From positions 1 to 61,820 of IMG/VR virus record IMGVR_UViG_3300049218_000500: a DNA stretch of 61,820 nucleotides; one strand, written 5' to 3'. Positions 1 to 8,225 of this stretch are shown piece by piece (positions within the stretch are counted from its first letter, which is position 1; every line of letters begins with the position of its first letter). The notes beneath the pieces are model-generated. The model was not told the DNA's origin, searched no databases, and worked only from the letters and a program-made list of their open reading frames with translations. The translations under genes and the position numbers were made by a program. The DNA is from a virus.

Positions 1-1110
1 TTAAGCCATCGCCTTGATCACCTGCCATTCTGAGCCCCGCGCATCACGATAGCGGTCGGTCATCGTAGCGGTCTTGTGACCCATCAGCGCTTGAGCAAAA
101 TCGCTGCCGTGAGTCTCTGAATAGAGTCTCGTGGACAACGACCGGATCTCGTGAAAAGATGTGGGCGTTTTACCCGCGGCCGGCTTGTATTTGAGGATGA
201 CCAACATCTTTCGCATGACATGCGAGTAGGCGTTCACGCCGGGTTGATCGCCGATCTTTTTATGGCGATACGAGCGAACGAAATGGAAGAGGCTCTTGCT
301 CAGCACTCGGTCATTGCACTCCAGTAAAACTTCGGCAATGGACATGTCGATATTTGGCATTCGCAGATCTACTGGTATTTTCAGCTTCACGCCTGTCTTG
401 CTCTGATGAATCCACAGATAGCCGTCTTTGATGTCCCGCCGCATCAAACGGCTAAGATCTCCGACGCGCTGCCCAGTGATCAGCGCCATATTCATTGCGT
501 TGACGAACCAGCGCAGATCCGGGTCCTTTTCTGCCTCTTTGCGGATCGACAGGAACAGGTCAAGTGTCATGCGCTCCCGCGTCACCTTTGACTCAGGTAG
601 GAACGTCGATTCCACAGGGCTCTGCCCAGGTTTAATGAAGCCTTGGTTGATCGCCTCACGAAATAGCGAACGCGCACGCGCACGCACTTTTGGCGGTAAC
701 GACTTGCCGCGTACCGCCGTTCCCTTGACCATCTCGACGATGTCACGCGGTTCTACGACTGAAATTTGCTTGTCGCCGATCGCTGCGGCGATGGCAGCGA
801 CTTCATATTCAATATTCACGAGCGTGCGTTTGCCGGCGTGCTTCTCCCGGATCGGAATCATGTATTCCTCGATCCATGCCGACACGGTTTTGCCGCCACC
901 ATCTATTCGATCAAGCAGCGTCGGCGTCGTAGCACGCAAGGCAAGCTGAGCGTTGACGGCTTTGGCTTGCTGGCAAGCCACCTTGAAATCCGTCCCAAGT
1001 CCGTACGTCTTCTTAGTCTCCGGGTGGCGGAACCAGTAATAGCCCTTGGCATTCTGATAAAGGTTCGCCGGCCAATTTCGGCGAATTGCCTCTCGGCGTC
1101 TAGCGGCCAC
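1..1110 (-). CDS. int: Tyrosine-family phage integrase
   Basis: Site-specific recombinase expected to integrate and excise the prophage. The 369-residue protein has an N-terminal DNA-binding and core-binding part (about 1-175) and a C-terminal catalytic domain with the full family set: R215 in ITGQR, K238 in QSKTG, H320 and R323 in FHEIR, H345 in MGHK and the nucleophile Y354 in TDRYR. The stop codon is the first three bases of the window, so the attachment site expected beside int lies just outside it. The gene reads away from the prophage and starts just inside the excisionase gene, the usual int/xis coupling. Target choice cannot be read from the protein; the right junction points to a response-regulator gene. 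Confidence 0.96.
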   Translation of the reverse strand: MAARRREAIRRNWPANLYQNAKGYYWFRHPETKKTYGLGTDFKVACQQAKAVNAQLALRATTPTLLDRIDGGGKTVSAWIEEYMIPIREKHAGKRTLVNIEYEVAAIAAAIGDKQISVVEPRDIVEMVKGTAVRGKSLPPKVRARARSLFREAINQGFIKPGQSPVESTFLPESKVTRERMTLDLFLSIRKEAEKDPDLRWFVNAMNMALITGQRVGDLSRLMRRDIKDGYLWIHQSKTGVKLKIPVDLRMPNIDMSIAEVLLECNDRVLSKSLFHFVRSYRHKKIGDQPGVNAYSHVMRKMLVILKYKPAAGKTPTSFHEIRSLSTRLYSETHGSDFAQALMGHKTATMTDRYRDARGSEWQVIKAMA

Positions 1111-1321
1111 TGATCATCCTTTCCAGGCGCTCGGCCTGAGCATCAACATAACGCGCATCTTCGCGAACGTAGAAGTTTTTCCCAACGCGAGTTGCCGGCG
1201 GACTGATCTTGCCGTCGTGCGCCCAGCGGCGCAGGGTATTGGGGTGCGGCGGTTTCCCGGTGTGGTTCGCGATTGTATTCGCGGCCCACACACCGATTGG
1301 AACTAATTTGGTCCGAGACAT
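1100..1321 (-). CDS. xis: Lambda Xis-like excisionase
   Basis: Small recombination directionality factor (73 residues from the chosen start) that would bend DNA at the attachment site and favour excision. It has the Xis layout: a short winged-helix with NTLRRWAHDGKISPP followed by a basic hairpin and a helix ending in DARYVDAQAERLERM. Three in-frame ATGs exist (1342, 1327, 1321). The last is preferred because a GGAG lies 7 bases upstream of it. The 3' end overlaps int by 11 bases, suggesting coupled translation. A MerR-like HTH of another role is the alternative, but its place beside int favours Xis. Confidence 0.82.
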   Translation of the reverse strand: MSRTKLVPIGVWAANTIANHTGKPPHPNTLRRWAHDGKISPPATRVGKNFYVREDARYVDAQAERLERMISGR

Positions 1322-1367
1322 ACTCATACTCCGATCCGCCATTCTTTAGCGGTAACTGAGATAACAA

Positions 1368-1553
1368 ATGACCCAAATAACGCGGACATGGAATAGGGGC
1401 TTTTCAGTGCTTGTTGACGGAAAGCACTACGACTTTCCCGATCTACTATGTGCCGACGCGTTTGTGCATGCGGTCCGGGACGGGGCGATCCCAAATCAGG
1501 CGGCGGAATTGTTGAACGACTCACGGTATTTTTTTCGGCAGGTAAACCACTGA
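1368..1553 (+). CDS. Small protein, paralogue A
   Basis: 61-residue protein of unknown function on the strand opposite to int, xis and the early operon. It is clearly related to the gene at 1834-2028: both have G-F/V-SV-I/L-V followed by YDF, then ADxFV, and end with LL-D-R-x-F-RQ. The start has only a weak GAG upstream. It overlaps the next small frame by one base (TGATG), suggesting a small rightward operon. Conservation between the two copies is the main evidence that it is translated. Confidence 0.7.
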   Translation: MTQITRTWNRGFSVLVDGKHYDFPDLLCADAFVHAVRDGAIPNQAAELLNDSRYFFRQVNH

Positions 1554-1741
1554 TGCCCTTTTTGTCGGTAAAAATGATAGGAAATCTGATAGAGATTAAA
1601 TTCCCATTTAAACGTCAGATTTCTGCGGAGTGCAAATTTTCTTACATTGACGGCAATAAACATTCCGGTGAGAATCCGCCTCGCACGCACGGTGATCGCA
1701 CTCTTGATGTGGAAATCAATTTGAAATCCATTTCTGCCTAG
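1553..1741 (+). CDS. Small hypothetical protein between two paralogues
   Basis: 62 residues; the ATG overlaps the stop of the preceding small gene (TGATG), which fits translational coupling. The sequence is noticeably richer in A and T than its surroundings and encodes a basic, beta-prone N-terminal part followed by a polar tail. No family is recognised. It could be a chance frame; the coupling to paralogue A is the only positive sign. Confidence 0.42.
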   Translation: MPFLSVKMIGNLIEIKFPFKRQISAECKFSYIDGNKHSGENPPRTHGDRTLDVEINLKSISA

Positions 1742-1833
1742 ATACATAAAATCCGCACTGTTCCTTCTGGATGGCATAGTCGCGGATTGACCCAATTGGT
1801 CTCGAAAGAGCCAATAAATGCTCGTGTGCGACT

Positions 1834-2028
1834 GTGACATATCGACGAATAACAATGCTGCCAAATGGTGTATCAGTGATCGTCGGTGACGAGCGATATG
1901 ATTTTTCGAATAGGTATTACGCTGATACCTTCGTGCGCATCGTAGAGCGCCGCGAGCATGAGGCTGCGTATGTGTATCGACTGCTGACCGATCCAAGGAT
2001 CTTCCGGCAAGATGACGCCGCAGATTAA
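1834..2028 (+). CDS. Small protein, paralogue B
   Basis: 64-residue protein homologous to the 1368-1553 product, with the same spacing of SVIVGDERYDF, ADTFV and the terminal IFRQ. The GTG start at 1834 is chosen because the N-terminus then begins Met-Thr and has nearly the same length as paralogue A; an ATG at 1855 is the alternative. It ends exactly where the leftward gene at 2029 ends, so the two converge with no gap. Function unknown. Confidence 0.68.
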   Translation: MTYRRITMLPNGVSVIVGDERYDFSNRYYADTFVRIVERREHEAAYVYRLLTDPRIFRQDDAAD

Positions 2029-2679
2029 TCACGCCGTCACTCGCTTGAACGACACAACCCAGACCCAGGGATTTGCATCCCAAGCCCCATTGCCATTGAT
2101 GCTGTCCCATAAACAGGCGTAAAGCTGTTTAGCGGTCAAGGTTTCGTCCGCATCCGGCACCTCGCGCAGGAAATTGACGCCTTCAACTTCGGCGTCTTCC
2201 TCGCTGCAATCGCTCAACCGTTCGACGCGAACATTCGTGACTTCCAGCAGGATCCGCGACGCCCATCGGGGCATGTGGATGGAGGGACGCCACCGGCACA
2301 CGAGATTGTCATCATCGTTGACGAATTCCGGCGGCGCACCACCATCCGCGGCATATCTGCAAAAGTCCGGCTTTTGATAAGCATCGCGGCGGCCATCACG
2401 GTATTCCTGATATTGATCCTCGGATAGCAGCGGCCCTTGCCACGTCTCCCGCACCCATAGCCGGTCGCCGGTCTGGCCGAACCGACTTCGCAGGCGCTCT
2501 ATCGGATCTTGCGCGCCCACGAAGAAATGGTACGGAACGCCGTCGATCTGGCGTACCTCGCGGCACTCCTGCTCGACCCAGGCGTTCATCGGCTTACAAA
2601 CGCGTCGCGTCTGCGTCTTGCGCCCGTCAAGAATGGCTTTTACCATCGGCGCGGAGAATAGGATTGGTTTCTCGTTCAC
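2029..2679 (-). CDS. ASCH/phage KTQTRR-type protein
   Basis: 216-residue protein whose N-terminus (KPILFSAPMVKAILDGRKTQTRR) is the hallmark of a widespread phage early protein often described as ASCH-like, a PUA-related fold. Conserved features include the G-R-K-T-Q-T-R-R stretch near residue 20, WVRETW near the middle and a tryptophan-rich C-terminus with NPWVW. An RNA- or nucleotide-binding role is usually guessed for ASCH folds but is not shown. Last gene of the leftward early operon; its start overlaps the upstream stop by 4 bases. Confidence 0.8.
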   Translation of the reverse strand: MNEKPILFSAPMVKAILDGRKTQTRRVCKPMNAWVEQECREVRQIDGVPYHFFVGAQDPIERLRSRFGQTGDRLWVRETWQGPLLSEDQYQEYRDGRRDAYQKPDFCRYAADGGAPPEFVNDDDNLVCRWRPSIHMPRWASRILLEVTNVRVERLSDCSEEDAEVEGVNFLREVPDADETLTAKQLYACLWDSINGNGAWDANPWVWVVSFKRVTA

Positions 2680-3029
2680 GATGCCTCCTTTCTCGCACGG
2701 GCGGCGTCGACACTGGTTTGAAGTGCTCGGATTACGACGTTCCGCTTTTCGTCGTGGCCGATTGATCCGAGATGGTCTAGTGCCATACTCGCCGCGTTGG
2801 CAAATCCGGTTACTTGAGCAGCAAGTGCATCGCGTTCTGCTTGCATTCCAAGGAAGCGTGAATCTGCATCATCGCGGTCGCGAGCGATATTTTTCGCTGT
2901 CATTTCGGCCAGCACAGCCCGTTGCTCAAGACTGGCGTAGTCACGGAATTGCACAAATGCACCCGCATCGTCGCGTATCCAAGTGCATTCCCCTCTCTCA
3001 GACCAAATCACATATCGATCAACCATCAC
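2676..3029 (-). CDS. Hypothetical early protein
   Basis: 117 residues, no recognised family. Two ATGs open the frame; the first overlaps the upstream stop as ATGA. The middle (about 35-75) is rich in Ala, Arg, Asp and Glu and looks helical, possibly coiled coil. Its place in the 4-base-overlap chain supports translation; the role is unknown. Confidence 0.68.
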   Translation of the reverse strand: MMVDRYVIWSERGECTWIRDDAGAFVQFRDYASLEQRAVLAEMTAKNIARDRDDADSRFLGMQAERDALAAQVTGFANAASMALDHLGSIGHDEKRNVVIRALQTSVDAARARKEAS

Positions 3030-3226
3030 ACCTCCTTATCTGCCAGATCCTCTCTTGAGTCGACGACCTCGAGTGAGATCCCGAGATCTGCGCAGACATC
3101 CATATGCCCTTGCCAGTAGTCGCTCAGACTCGGCGCATTCATGTTGCGATCCCGGTGCTTTTGGGCGCTCTGATATCTGCTCTTGAGCGCGGCTAGCAGC
3201 TCGTTGTTGCTCGTGTGCCCGTTCAC
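3026..3226 (-). CDS. Small hypothetical early protein
   Basis: 66 residues, mostly helical and polar, with no cysteine pairs or membrane segment. It overlaps both neighbours by 4 bases, the pattern of this whole operon, which is the best evidence that it is real. No family recognised. Confidence 0.65.
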   Translation of the reverse strand: MNGHTSNNELLAALKSRYQSAQKHRDRNMNAPSLSDYWQGHMDVCADLGISLEVVDSREDLADKEV

Positions 3227-4242
3227 GATGTCTCCTTCCCAGCCGACGGAAAGCCGTCATGTGTGGCACCGTCGAGTTGTCTCCCCGCACTCTTTTTGCC
3301 CATTCGTTCGACAATCGCCCGCGCACCGAAACTCGTGAATTGACGTGGGTACCGGTCGGTCCTGTGAAAGCGCGGCATCCGGTCATAGGCATCGTCATGC
3401 GTATAATCGCCATATGCAAAAGCGCCAGGCGTCTCACTCGGACGCGGCTGGGCCGGTGCCCATTCTCCCCATTGCTTAAACAGAAACGGGACGGCGGCAG
3501 CAGCGCACTGGTCTCGTAGTGAGCGGGTCCACTGAATACTCATGGGCCGTGCATTCGGTCCGCTCTCGCCGCCGACGATCACCCAATCCAGTGCCTTTCG
3601 CCGCGTCGTGAGTACGCCACCTTTTCCGTCGCGCTCGGCGCAATCCTCGTATTTCAGGAGATCCAGGTCTACCGGCCCCAACAACGGCTCCATCGAAAGG
3701 AACCGGACACGCGCCGGCACAGCCAGCAGCTTAGGGATGTCGCGATCGGCTTCAGCCTGATTGACGATCGTTGCGCCAAGCCAGACGTTGTCGAGTAGGC
3801 GAGGGTTCCACACTGTTTCAAGATCAAATCGGATTTGAGCCGTCTCCGTGATCATGCGCATGACATTACCGATGCGCTTGGTCAGTAGAAGCCAGTCGAG
3901 GTTTGGCGTCTTCTCGATCAAATCGAAGAGGTCGCATCGCCATTGAACGTCGACCCCGTTATCGAACACGTCGGCCAGACTGGCGCAAAACACGCGCTGC
4001 CGGCGCTGATGCTGGGCGTAGAAGACACCCGCGTTCCGGTTCCATGCCATCGGCTTGCGCCAGTTGGCGACGGACGTGCGTCGCCGTGGAGCACCTGGGC
4101 CCCAGTTCACGGCGGTGCCGCCACCGAAGCGGGCATTGCGCGTCTCGGCGTAGCAGTTATCACAGCCCGGGCCGACCTTCTGGCATCCTTCCCACGGGTT
4201 AAAGGTGTGGTCCGCCCATTCGATATTGGTGTTTTCGCTCAC
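3223..4242 (-). CDS. DUF5131 (phage Gp37/Gp68 family) protein
   Basis: 339-residue protein of the phage Gp37/Gp68 family. The N-terminus has NIEWADHTFNPWEGC and a cysteine cluster (GCQKVGPGCDNCYAE) that resembles the CxxxCxxC class of radical-SAM proteins; later come WLLLTKR, SMEPLLGP and VIVGGESGP, all typical of the family. Biochemical role unproven; Fe-S or metal binding is inferred from the cysteines. The start is the GTG at 4242, because it forms a GTGA overlap with the upstream stop and begins the conserved region; a longer reading to 4371 would run through the neighbouring gene. Confidence 0.88.
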   Translation of the reverse strand: MSENTNIEWADHTFNPWEGCQKVGPGCDNCYAETRNARFGGGTAVNWGPGAPRRRTSVANWRKPMAWNRNAGVFYAQHQRRQRVFCASLADVFDNGVDVQWRCDLFDLIEKTPNLDWLLLTKRIGNVMRMITETAQIRFDLETVWNPRLLDNVWLGATIVNQAEADRDIPKLLAVPARVRFLSMEPLLGPVDLDLLKYEDCAERDGKGGVLTTRRKALDWVIVGGESGPNARPMSIQWTRSLRDQCAAAAVPFLFKQWGEWAPAQPRPSETPGAFAYGDYTHDDAYDRMPRFHRTDRYPRQFTSFGARAIVERMGKKSAGRQLDGATHDGFPSAGKETS

Positions 4243-4826
4243 GCCACTACCTCCGTCCCTTGGGCCGACTCCGCAGCCACCTCTGCGCGTAGATGCGCGA
4301 TGAACGGATCCCAGACGTTCCGGCCAAGTCCAACGAGCGACGGCTTCATCCGTTCCTTCGTCCAGTGCCATGGCTCTACGTTAAGGAACGCACTCCGACA
4401 ACACATCATTCGCTGGATAAAACCGTCGCGGCTATCTGCCTCAGTTGGGATTTCGTCCCATATTTTTCGAGCGCGATCCGCCTCCATGAACTGACGGCGC
4501 CGCTCCTTCAGCAGCTCGCGCTTAACCGCCGCGACAGTCGCGTCAAAGTCGAATTCGTACATCGATGCCGGTTCGAGGCGATTCAGTATGTAATGCAGGT
4601 CAACGCCCAGTAGAAACTGCTTGAGCGGCTTACCCATGCTGCCGAAATACGTCGAGTAGGATCCGTATGCCGAGCTGATGATGATTTTCCCGTGCTCATG
4701 CGTATCGCCGCGAATTCCGACTTCGGTCCAACCGCGAATAGCGATGGTCGCCTCGAAGTCGCCGTGCTCGTTTTTGATCTCGTACCGCTCCATCGGCGGT
4801 TCTTTGGTTACGATGGATCTGCTCAT
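4239..4826 (-). CDS. Hypothetical early protein with conserved YGSYS segment
   Basis: 195 residues. The start at 4826 is chosen for its ATGA overlap with the methyltransferase stop and an AGGGAG 7 bases upstream; an ATG two codons earlier lies too close to that site. The protein contains SSAYGSYSTYFGSMG near residues 50-64, a basic helical middle and an aromatic C-terminal part. Similar short phage proteins sit beside methyltransferases, but I cannot assign a function. Confidence 0.7.
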   Translation of the reverse strand: MSRSIVTKEPPMERYEIKNEHGDFEATIAIRGWTEVGIRGDTHEHGKIIISSAYGSYSTYFGSMGKPLKQFLLGVDLHYILNRLEPASMYEFDFDATVAAVKRELLKERRRQFMEADRARKIWDEIPTEADSRDGFIQRMMCCRSAFLNVEPWHWTKERMKPSLVGLGRNVWDPFIAHLRAEVAAESAQGTEVVA

Positions 4827-6799
4827 TGCCATGCTCCCTGTGTATTCGGCAGCGTTAATGCCATAGCGATCGGCCGCACCCAGATCGCCTGCGAGCTCAA
4901 CATGAACGTCTCGCCCGACCAAGCCAGTAGAAGCGTCGTGCACATGGTCTCGCCGATCGCGCGGGCGGCGTAGCGGGGAACAGCGTTGCCGACACGCTCG
5001 CGCCAGTCCTGATCGGAGAGGCCGGACAGCTCAAGGTATTCCTCGGGCTCGACGAGACTTTGCAGGGCGGCCAGCTCAAGCGTCGTGAACGGGCGGTGCC
5101 ACGTGCCATCGCGCGCCGTGATGCGGCAGATCAGCTTGTCGCCGGCGGCAGGTAGCGTTGCAACGGCAGCTTGCGATTCGGTGCAAGTTTGCTGTTCTCG
5201 CGGATCCGCAACCGACCAACGGCCGTTATCGTGTCCAGCTGCCGCCGACACCGCGCCCGCCGACTCGTTCCAGTCGACGACGCCGTAATGGCCGGCCGTC
5301 AAATAGGAGTCACCACGTTCACGCGAAAAGCCCGGTCGGGGATCGGCGACGCTCGGCGCGCCACTACCGAAGCGGGCGCCCGTGACCGTCTTAGCCGACT
5401 CATCAAAGGAAGTCACAGCCATCTTGTTCCCGTGCGCCGAGTCCGGCCAACCTGTGCGCGGATCTGCAACTGAGAAAGCCCCGTTGGCATTCCCGGCGAT
5501 GACCGTGCGCGAGGCGTCATTCCACGGCGTGACGTGGTACTTCCCGTGCAGTTCAGCAGGATCCTTGCCTCCACGCGGATCCGCTACGCACTGTCCGGTA
5601 CCGTGCGCGCTGGTTATAGCCATTGCGGCTTCCGACCACGGAACGATTCGGTACTCGTTGCTATGTTTGGCGGGGCCGCTGTGGCGCGGGTCTGCGATGG
5701 TGAACTTGCCGCCGCCTGGCGCCGATTGTCCACTGACGGTGCCCATGGACTTCTCCCATGCCAAGACTCCGTATTGCGAGTACTCGGCCGCGTCGGCGGG
5801 ACCGCGCGGATCTGCGATCGCAAAAACACCGTTGGTCGGCATACTGCGCCCAGCTACGGTACCGGCTGGCTCGTCCCAATTCCCGACACCGCAATATCCG
5901 CGATGGTATTCATTACTTGGCACGATAGCGAAGTCCGTCAGCACGCCGTCAGCGACCCGCAGCGATTGGAGGGAGCGCCAGTCCTTGCCCGCTTCGACAA
6001 ACGCCAGGCGCACCCACGTCTTCCATTGCAACGACGGAACACGGTGCATCGGCCCTGCGGCCAAGTCTCCCGGCAGCGGCATCCGGCCGAGGACGGCACT
6101 GACCGGTTGCAAGCGCTTCTTCTCCGGCTCGTACAGGAACGGCGGGACCTTTGCCGTGTGGCGCGCCACTAGCAAAAATCGCTTGCGTGATTGCGCCAGG
6201 CCGCCCAGCTCGCCGCAGTCGTGCGTCGTCTCGCGGACCACATAACCGTAGCGCTCCAGCAGCGCAATGATCTGATCGAGCAGGTGCCGGCCGCGTGTCG
6301 CGATGCGAGGAACGTTTTCGAAGATCAGCAGCTCAGCCGGATCGTTGGAGAACGCCTCCAATGCCAACCAGATGCCGCGCAGCGTCAGCCGGTTGAGCGC
6401 CTGGTACTTATCGGTCTTGCTGCGCGTCTCCGATAGCAGCCCCGAAAACCCTTTGCACGGCGCCGACAGGAACCAGATGTGCGGCCGCTCGTTGCCGAGT
6501 CCGCGGCGGATGTCTTCGACGGTCGCTTCGCGCCAGTCTGTCGGCGGCTCTTTCCCGTGGAAAGCGATGTACTGCGATCGGTCCATCAGATCAATGACGG
6601 TACCGCGCGCGCCGGTAAGCTTGTCGAAGTCGGCGATTGCTCGCGTGTCGACGTCAAAGCCGCCGATGCAACGCGGTTTCGCCACCATTGCGCCGACGCG
6701 TGCATGCGCCTCGTTGAACCCCATGGCGCCGCCGCCCAAGCCGCAGAAAAGGTGGGCGTGGCGGATCTCCATGGGGATCGGGTTGATGTGTGCGGTCAT
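4823..6799 (-). CDS. C5-cytosine DNA methyltransferase with six internal repeats
   Basis: 658-residue 5-methylcytosine methyltransferase. Visible family motifs: motif I FCGLGGGAMGF (18-28), catalytic C115 in SAPCKGFSG (motif IV), FENV at 160-163 (motif VI), QSRKRF at 203-208 (motif VIII), TLELAALQ at about 573-580 and RVGNAVP at 602-608 (motifs IX/X). Between motifs VIII and IX, about residues 295-535, the target-recognition position is filled by six imperfect repeats of about 38-45 residues, each ending in ADPR and containing a W/F-(D/E)-E or W-N-D core. No restriction endonuclease lies beside it, so self-protection or host mimicry is likelier than a restriction system. Start overlaps the upstream stop as ATGA. 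Confidence 0.93.
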   Translation of the reverse strand: MTAHINPIPMEIRHAHLFCGLGGGAMGFNEAHARVGAMVAKPRCIGGFDVDTRAIADFDKLTGARGTVIDLMDRSQYIAFHGKEPPTDWREATVEDIRRGLGNERPHIWFLSAPCKGFSGLLSETRSKTDKYQALNRLTLRGIWLALEAFSNDPAELLIFENVPRIATRGRHLLDQIIALLERYGYVVRETTHDCGELGGLAQSRKRFLLVARHTAKVPPFLYEPEKKRLQPVSAVLGRMPLPGDLAAGPMHRVPSLQWKTWVRLAFVEAGKDWRSLQSLRVADGVLTDFAIVPSNEYHRGYCGVGNWDEPAGTVAGRSMPTNGVFAIADPRGPADAAEYSQYGVLAWEKSMGTVSGQSAPGGGKFTIADPRHSGPAKHSNEYRIVPWSEAAMAITSAHGTGQCVADPRGGKDPAELHGKYHVTPWNDASRTVIAGNANGAFSVADPRTGWPDSAHGNKMAVTSFDESAKTVTGARFGSGAPSVADPRPGFSRERGDSYLTAGHYGVVDWNESAGAVSAAAGHDNGRWSVADPREQQTCTESQAAVATLPAAGDKLICRITARDGTWHRPFTTLELAALQSLVEPEEYLELSGLSDQDWRERVGNAVPRYAARAIGETMCTTLLLAWSGETFMLSSQAIWVRPIAMALTLPNTQGAWQ

Positions 6800-7074
6800 A
6801 ATGCATCTCCGATCGGCGCGCAGCCGAGATCGCGTGGCGTTGCCAAGCGGGCAACCACCGAAAATTTGCTGCGTATGTTGGCGTTGTGCCGAGCCGTGCG
6901 TTCAGCGCCTTGGCGACTACGGGCGCGCACATAGATCGTCTTGATCAACGACTCTCGGCCAGTCGTCGTGCGGAGTTCAACGGTCCACTTTTTGAACTCA
7001 AATCGTGACCAGTAAGCGATCGCATCGAAGCCGCTATTGAGGGATATTGCGAGTTGGTTGCGAGTGGGCATCAT
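6796..7074 (-). CDS. Hypothetical early protein
   Basis: 92 residues starting at the first of two adjacent ATGs, which forms ATGA with the upstream stop. The first half reads as a beta-rich segment (AIAYWSRFEFKKWTVELR), the second is Arg/Ala-rich and could bind nucleic acid. No family recognised. A longer frame to 7305 is rejected because it would overlap the neighbouring gene completely. Confidence 0.62.
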   Translation of the reverse strand: MMPTRNQLAISLNSGFDAIAYWSRFEFKKWTVELRTTTGRESLIKTIYVRARSRQGAERTARHNANIRSKFSVVARLATPRDLGCAPIGDAL

Positions 7075-7286
7075 GCTTGGCCACCTTCGTGATAGTTGCC
7101 GTCCACGCGCGCCAAGTACTCGCGCATCATCGCGATCATGTCTTCGCGGCGGCCATTGCTGACGTAGTTCACCCGGCCGCCGTCGATCTCTCCAAAATTT
7201 GACGTCAACAGCACGAAGCCCACGTTCGGTCCCAATGTCGTCGAAAGCGCGTGGGCGAGTGCTTGCATCATCTGCTCTTGGCTCAT
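7071..7286 (-). CDS. Small hypothetical early protein
   Basis: 71 residues, starting MSQEQMMQALAHAL, with a predicted helix, a beta segment (GPNVGFVLLTSNFG) and a C-terminal helix. Overlaps both neighbours by 4 bases, supporting translation in the chain. Function unknown. Confidence 0.65.
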   Translation of the reverse strand: MSQEQMMQALAHALSTTLGPNVGFVLLTSNFGEIDGGRVNYVSNGRREDMIAMMREYLARVDGNYHEGGQA

Positions 7287-7951
7287 TCGGCACCTTGTTG
7301 GGCAATTAGGCGATAAAGGACGATGTCTGGGTCGCCCTCGAAATCGAGAAATCCTTCCTCGACCAAGATGGCAGTCTGCGTCTCAACATCTGTCTTCGCA
7401 GCGTCATCCAGATCCTTTGAATACAAGTTCGGAGCGAGCTTGACGGCAATGTCTGCTACGTCGAGGCACTCGTACGGCGTTGCGGTACCGTTGTCACGCA
7501 TAACGACCATCAGGTATTGAGGCTGCACGGGCGCTGCTACTTTTGGCATCGCGTGCGATTGCCCACCTTCCTCCCACATGCCGGTTTCTTGAAGCACGCA
7601 TTCTCGCTGCGCACGGCGAACTACCGTACTCCAGCCGACACCCACACCGAATTTCGTCTTGCCTACGATTGCGGGCCGCTCGAGTTTTCTCTCGAGAGGC
7701 AGTGCATCCCGCTCAGCCTGCATCCGCTTTATCGTTTCGTAGTTCTCGACGCGGAGGCGTTCGGCCGTCTCGTACAAGGCTTTGTAGTCGATCAAAGGCG
7801 TGGCCGGCGCAAGAGAAGCAACGAAGTCCCGCAGCGCGTCGCGCGCCGGCAGAATCTCGATGCAGCCTTCCTTGGCCGTCCAGCCAAGCATGACGTTTTC
7901 ATATGCTTCGAGCAGGGCGAAAAACTTGGTCATCGTGTCTTGGTTAGACAT
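7283..7951 (-). CDS. Hypothetical early protein with coiled-coil middle
   Basis: 222 residues. The ATG at 7951 has AAGGAG 7 bases upstream; an extension to 8173 would overlap the neighbour and lacks such a site. Residues about 1-50 are helical, a Glu/Arg-rich heptad-like stretch follows (about 55-90), then a region that looks beta-rich (about 140-222) ending in VLYRLIAQQ. No family recognised. Confidence 0.66.
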   Translation of the reverse strand: MSNQDTMTKFFALLEAYENVMLGWTAKEGCIEILPARDALRDFVASLAPATPLIDYKALYETAERLRVENYETIKRMQAERDALPLERKLERPAIVGKTKFGVGVGWSTVVRRAQRECVLQETGMWEEGGQSHAMPKVAAPVQPQYLMVVMRDNGTATPYECLDVADIAVKLAPNLYSKDLDDAAKTDVETQTAILVEEGFLDFEGDPDIVLYRLIAQQGAE

Positions 7952-8225
7952 GGTCTCGCTCCTTGGTGGGCCGACCACCGCAGCCGCGACCCTTGTAGTC
8001 AAATCCCGGGCAACCGTCGTGTTTGCACGGCATACCGCATTCGCTGCTGCACGGGATAACCGTGTGGCCCTTTGCTTTCTCGATAGCCAGATGTGCACGT
8101 GCTTCGGCCGCGGACAACGTAGTGCCGTCTCCGTCCCGCAGCATTCCCACGTAGTCGCGCGGATAGACCGCACTGTGTGTGAAGCCGTCTATGTCGAAGT
8201 TCAGGCTGAAAGTGCGCGAAGTCAC
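7944..8225 (-). CDS. Small Cys-rich early protein
   Basis: 93 residues. The N-terminal half is beta-like (TFSLNFDIDGFTHSAVYP). The C-terminal half has five cysteines within about 25 residues (CSSECGMPCKHDGC and GRGCGG), suggesting a small metal-binding unit. It overlaps the upstream gene by 4 and the downstream gene by 8 bases. Zinc binding is inferred only from cysteine spacing. Confidence 0.62.
   Translation of the reverse strand: MTSRTFSLNFDIDGFTHSAVYPRDYVGMLRDGDGTTLSAAEARAHLAIEKAKGHTVIPCSSECGMPCKHDGCPGFDYKGRGCGGRPTKERDHV

Noticed and set aside
5195-5923. CRISPR-like or satellite array suggested by regular repeats
   Set aside because: The repeats are visible in the protein and only loosely in the DNA, spacing varies and the reading frame is kept, so they are coding repeats. 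No CRISPR array was seen anywhere in the window.
5382-6245. Long rightward open frame (287 codons) antisense to the C5 methyltransferase
   Set aside because: Lies wholly inside a gene with clear catalytic motifs; its translation is Cys/Arg/Ser/Pro-rich with no fold, the usual mirror of a GC-rich repeat-coding gene.
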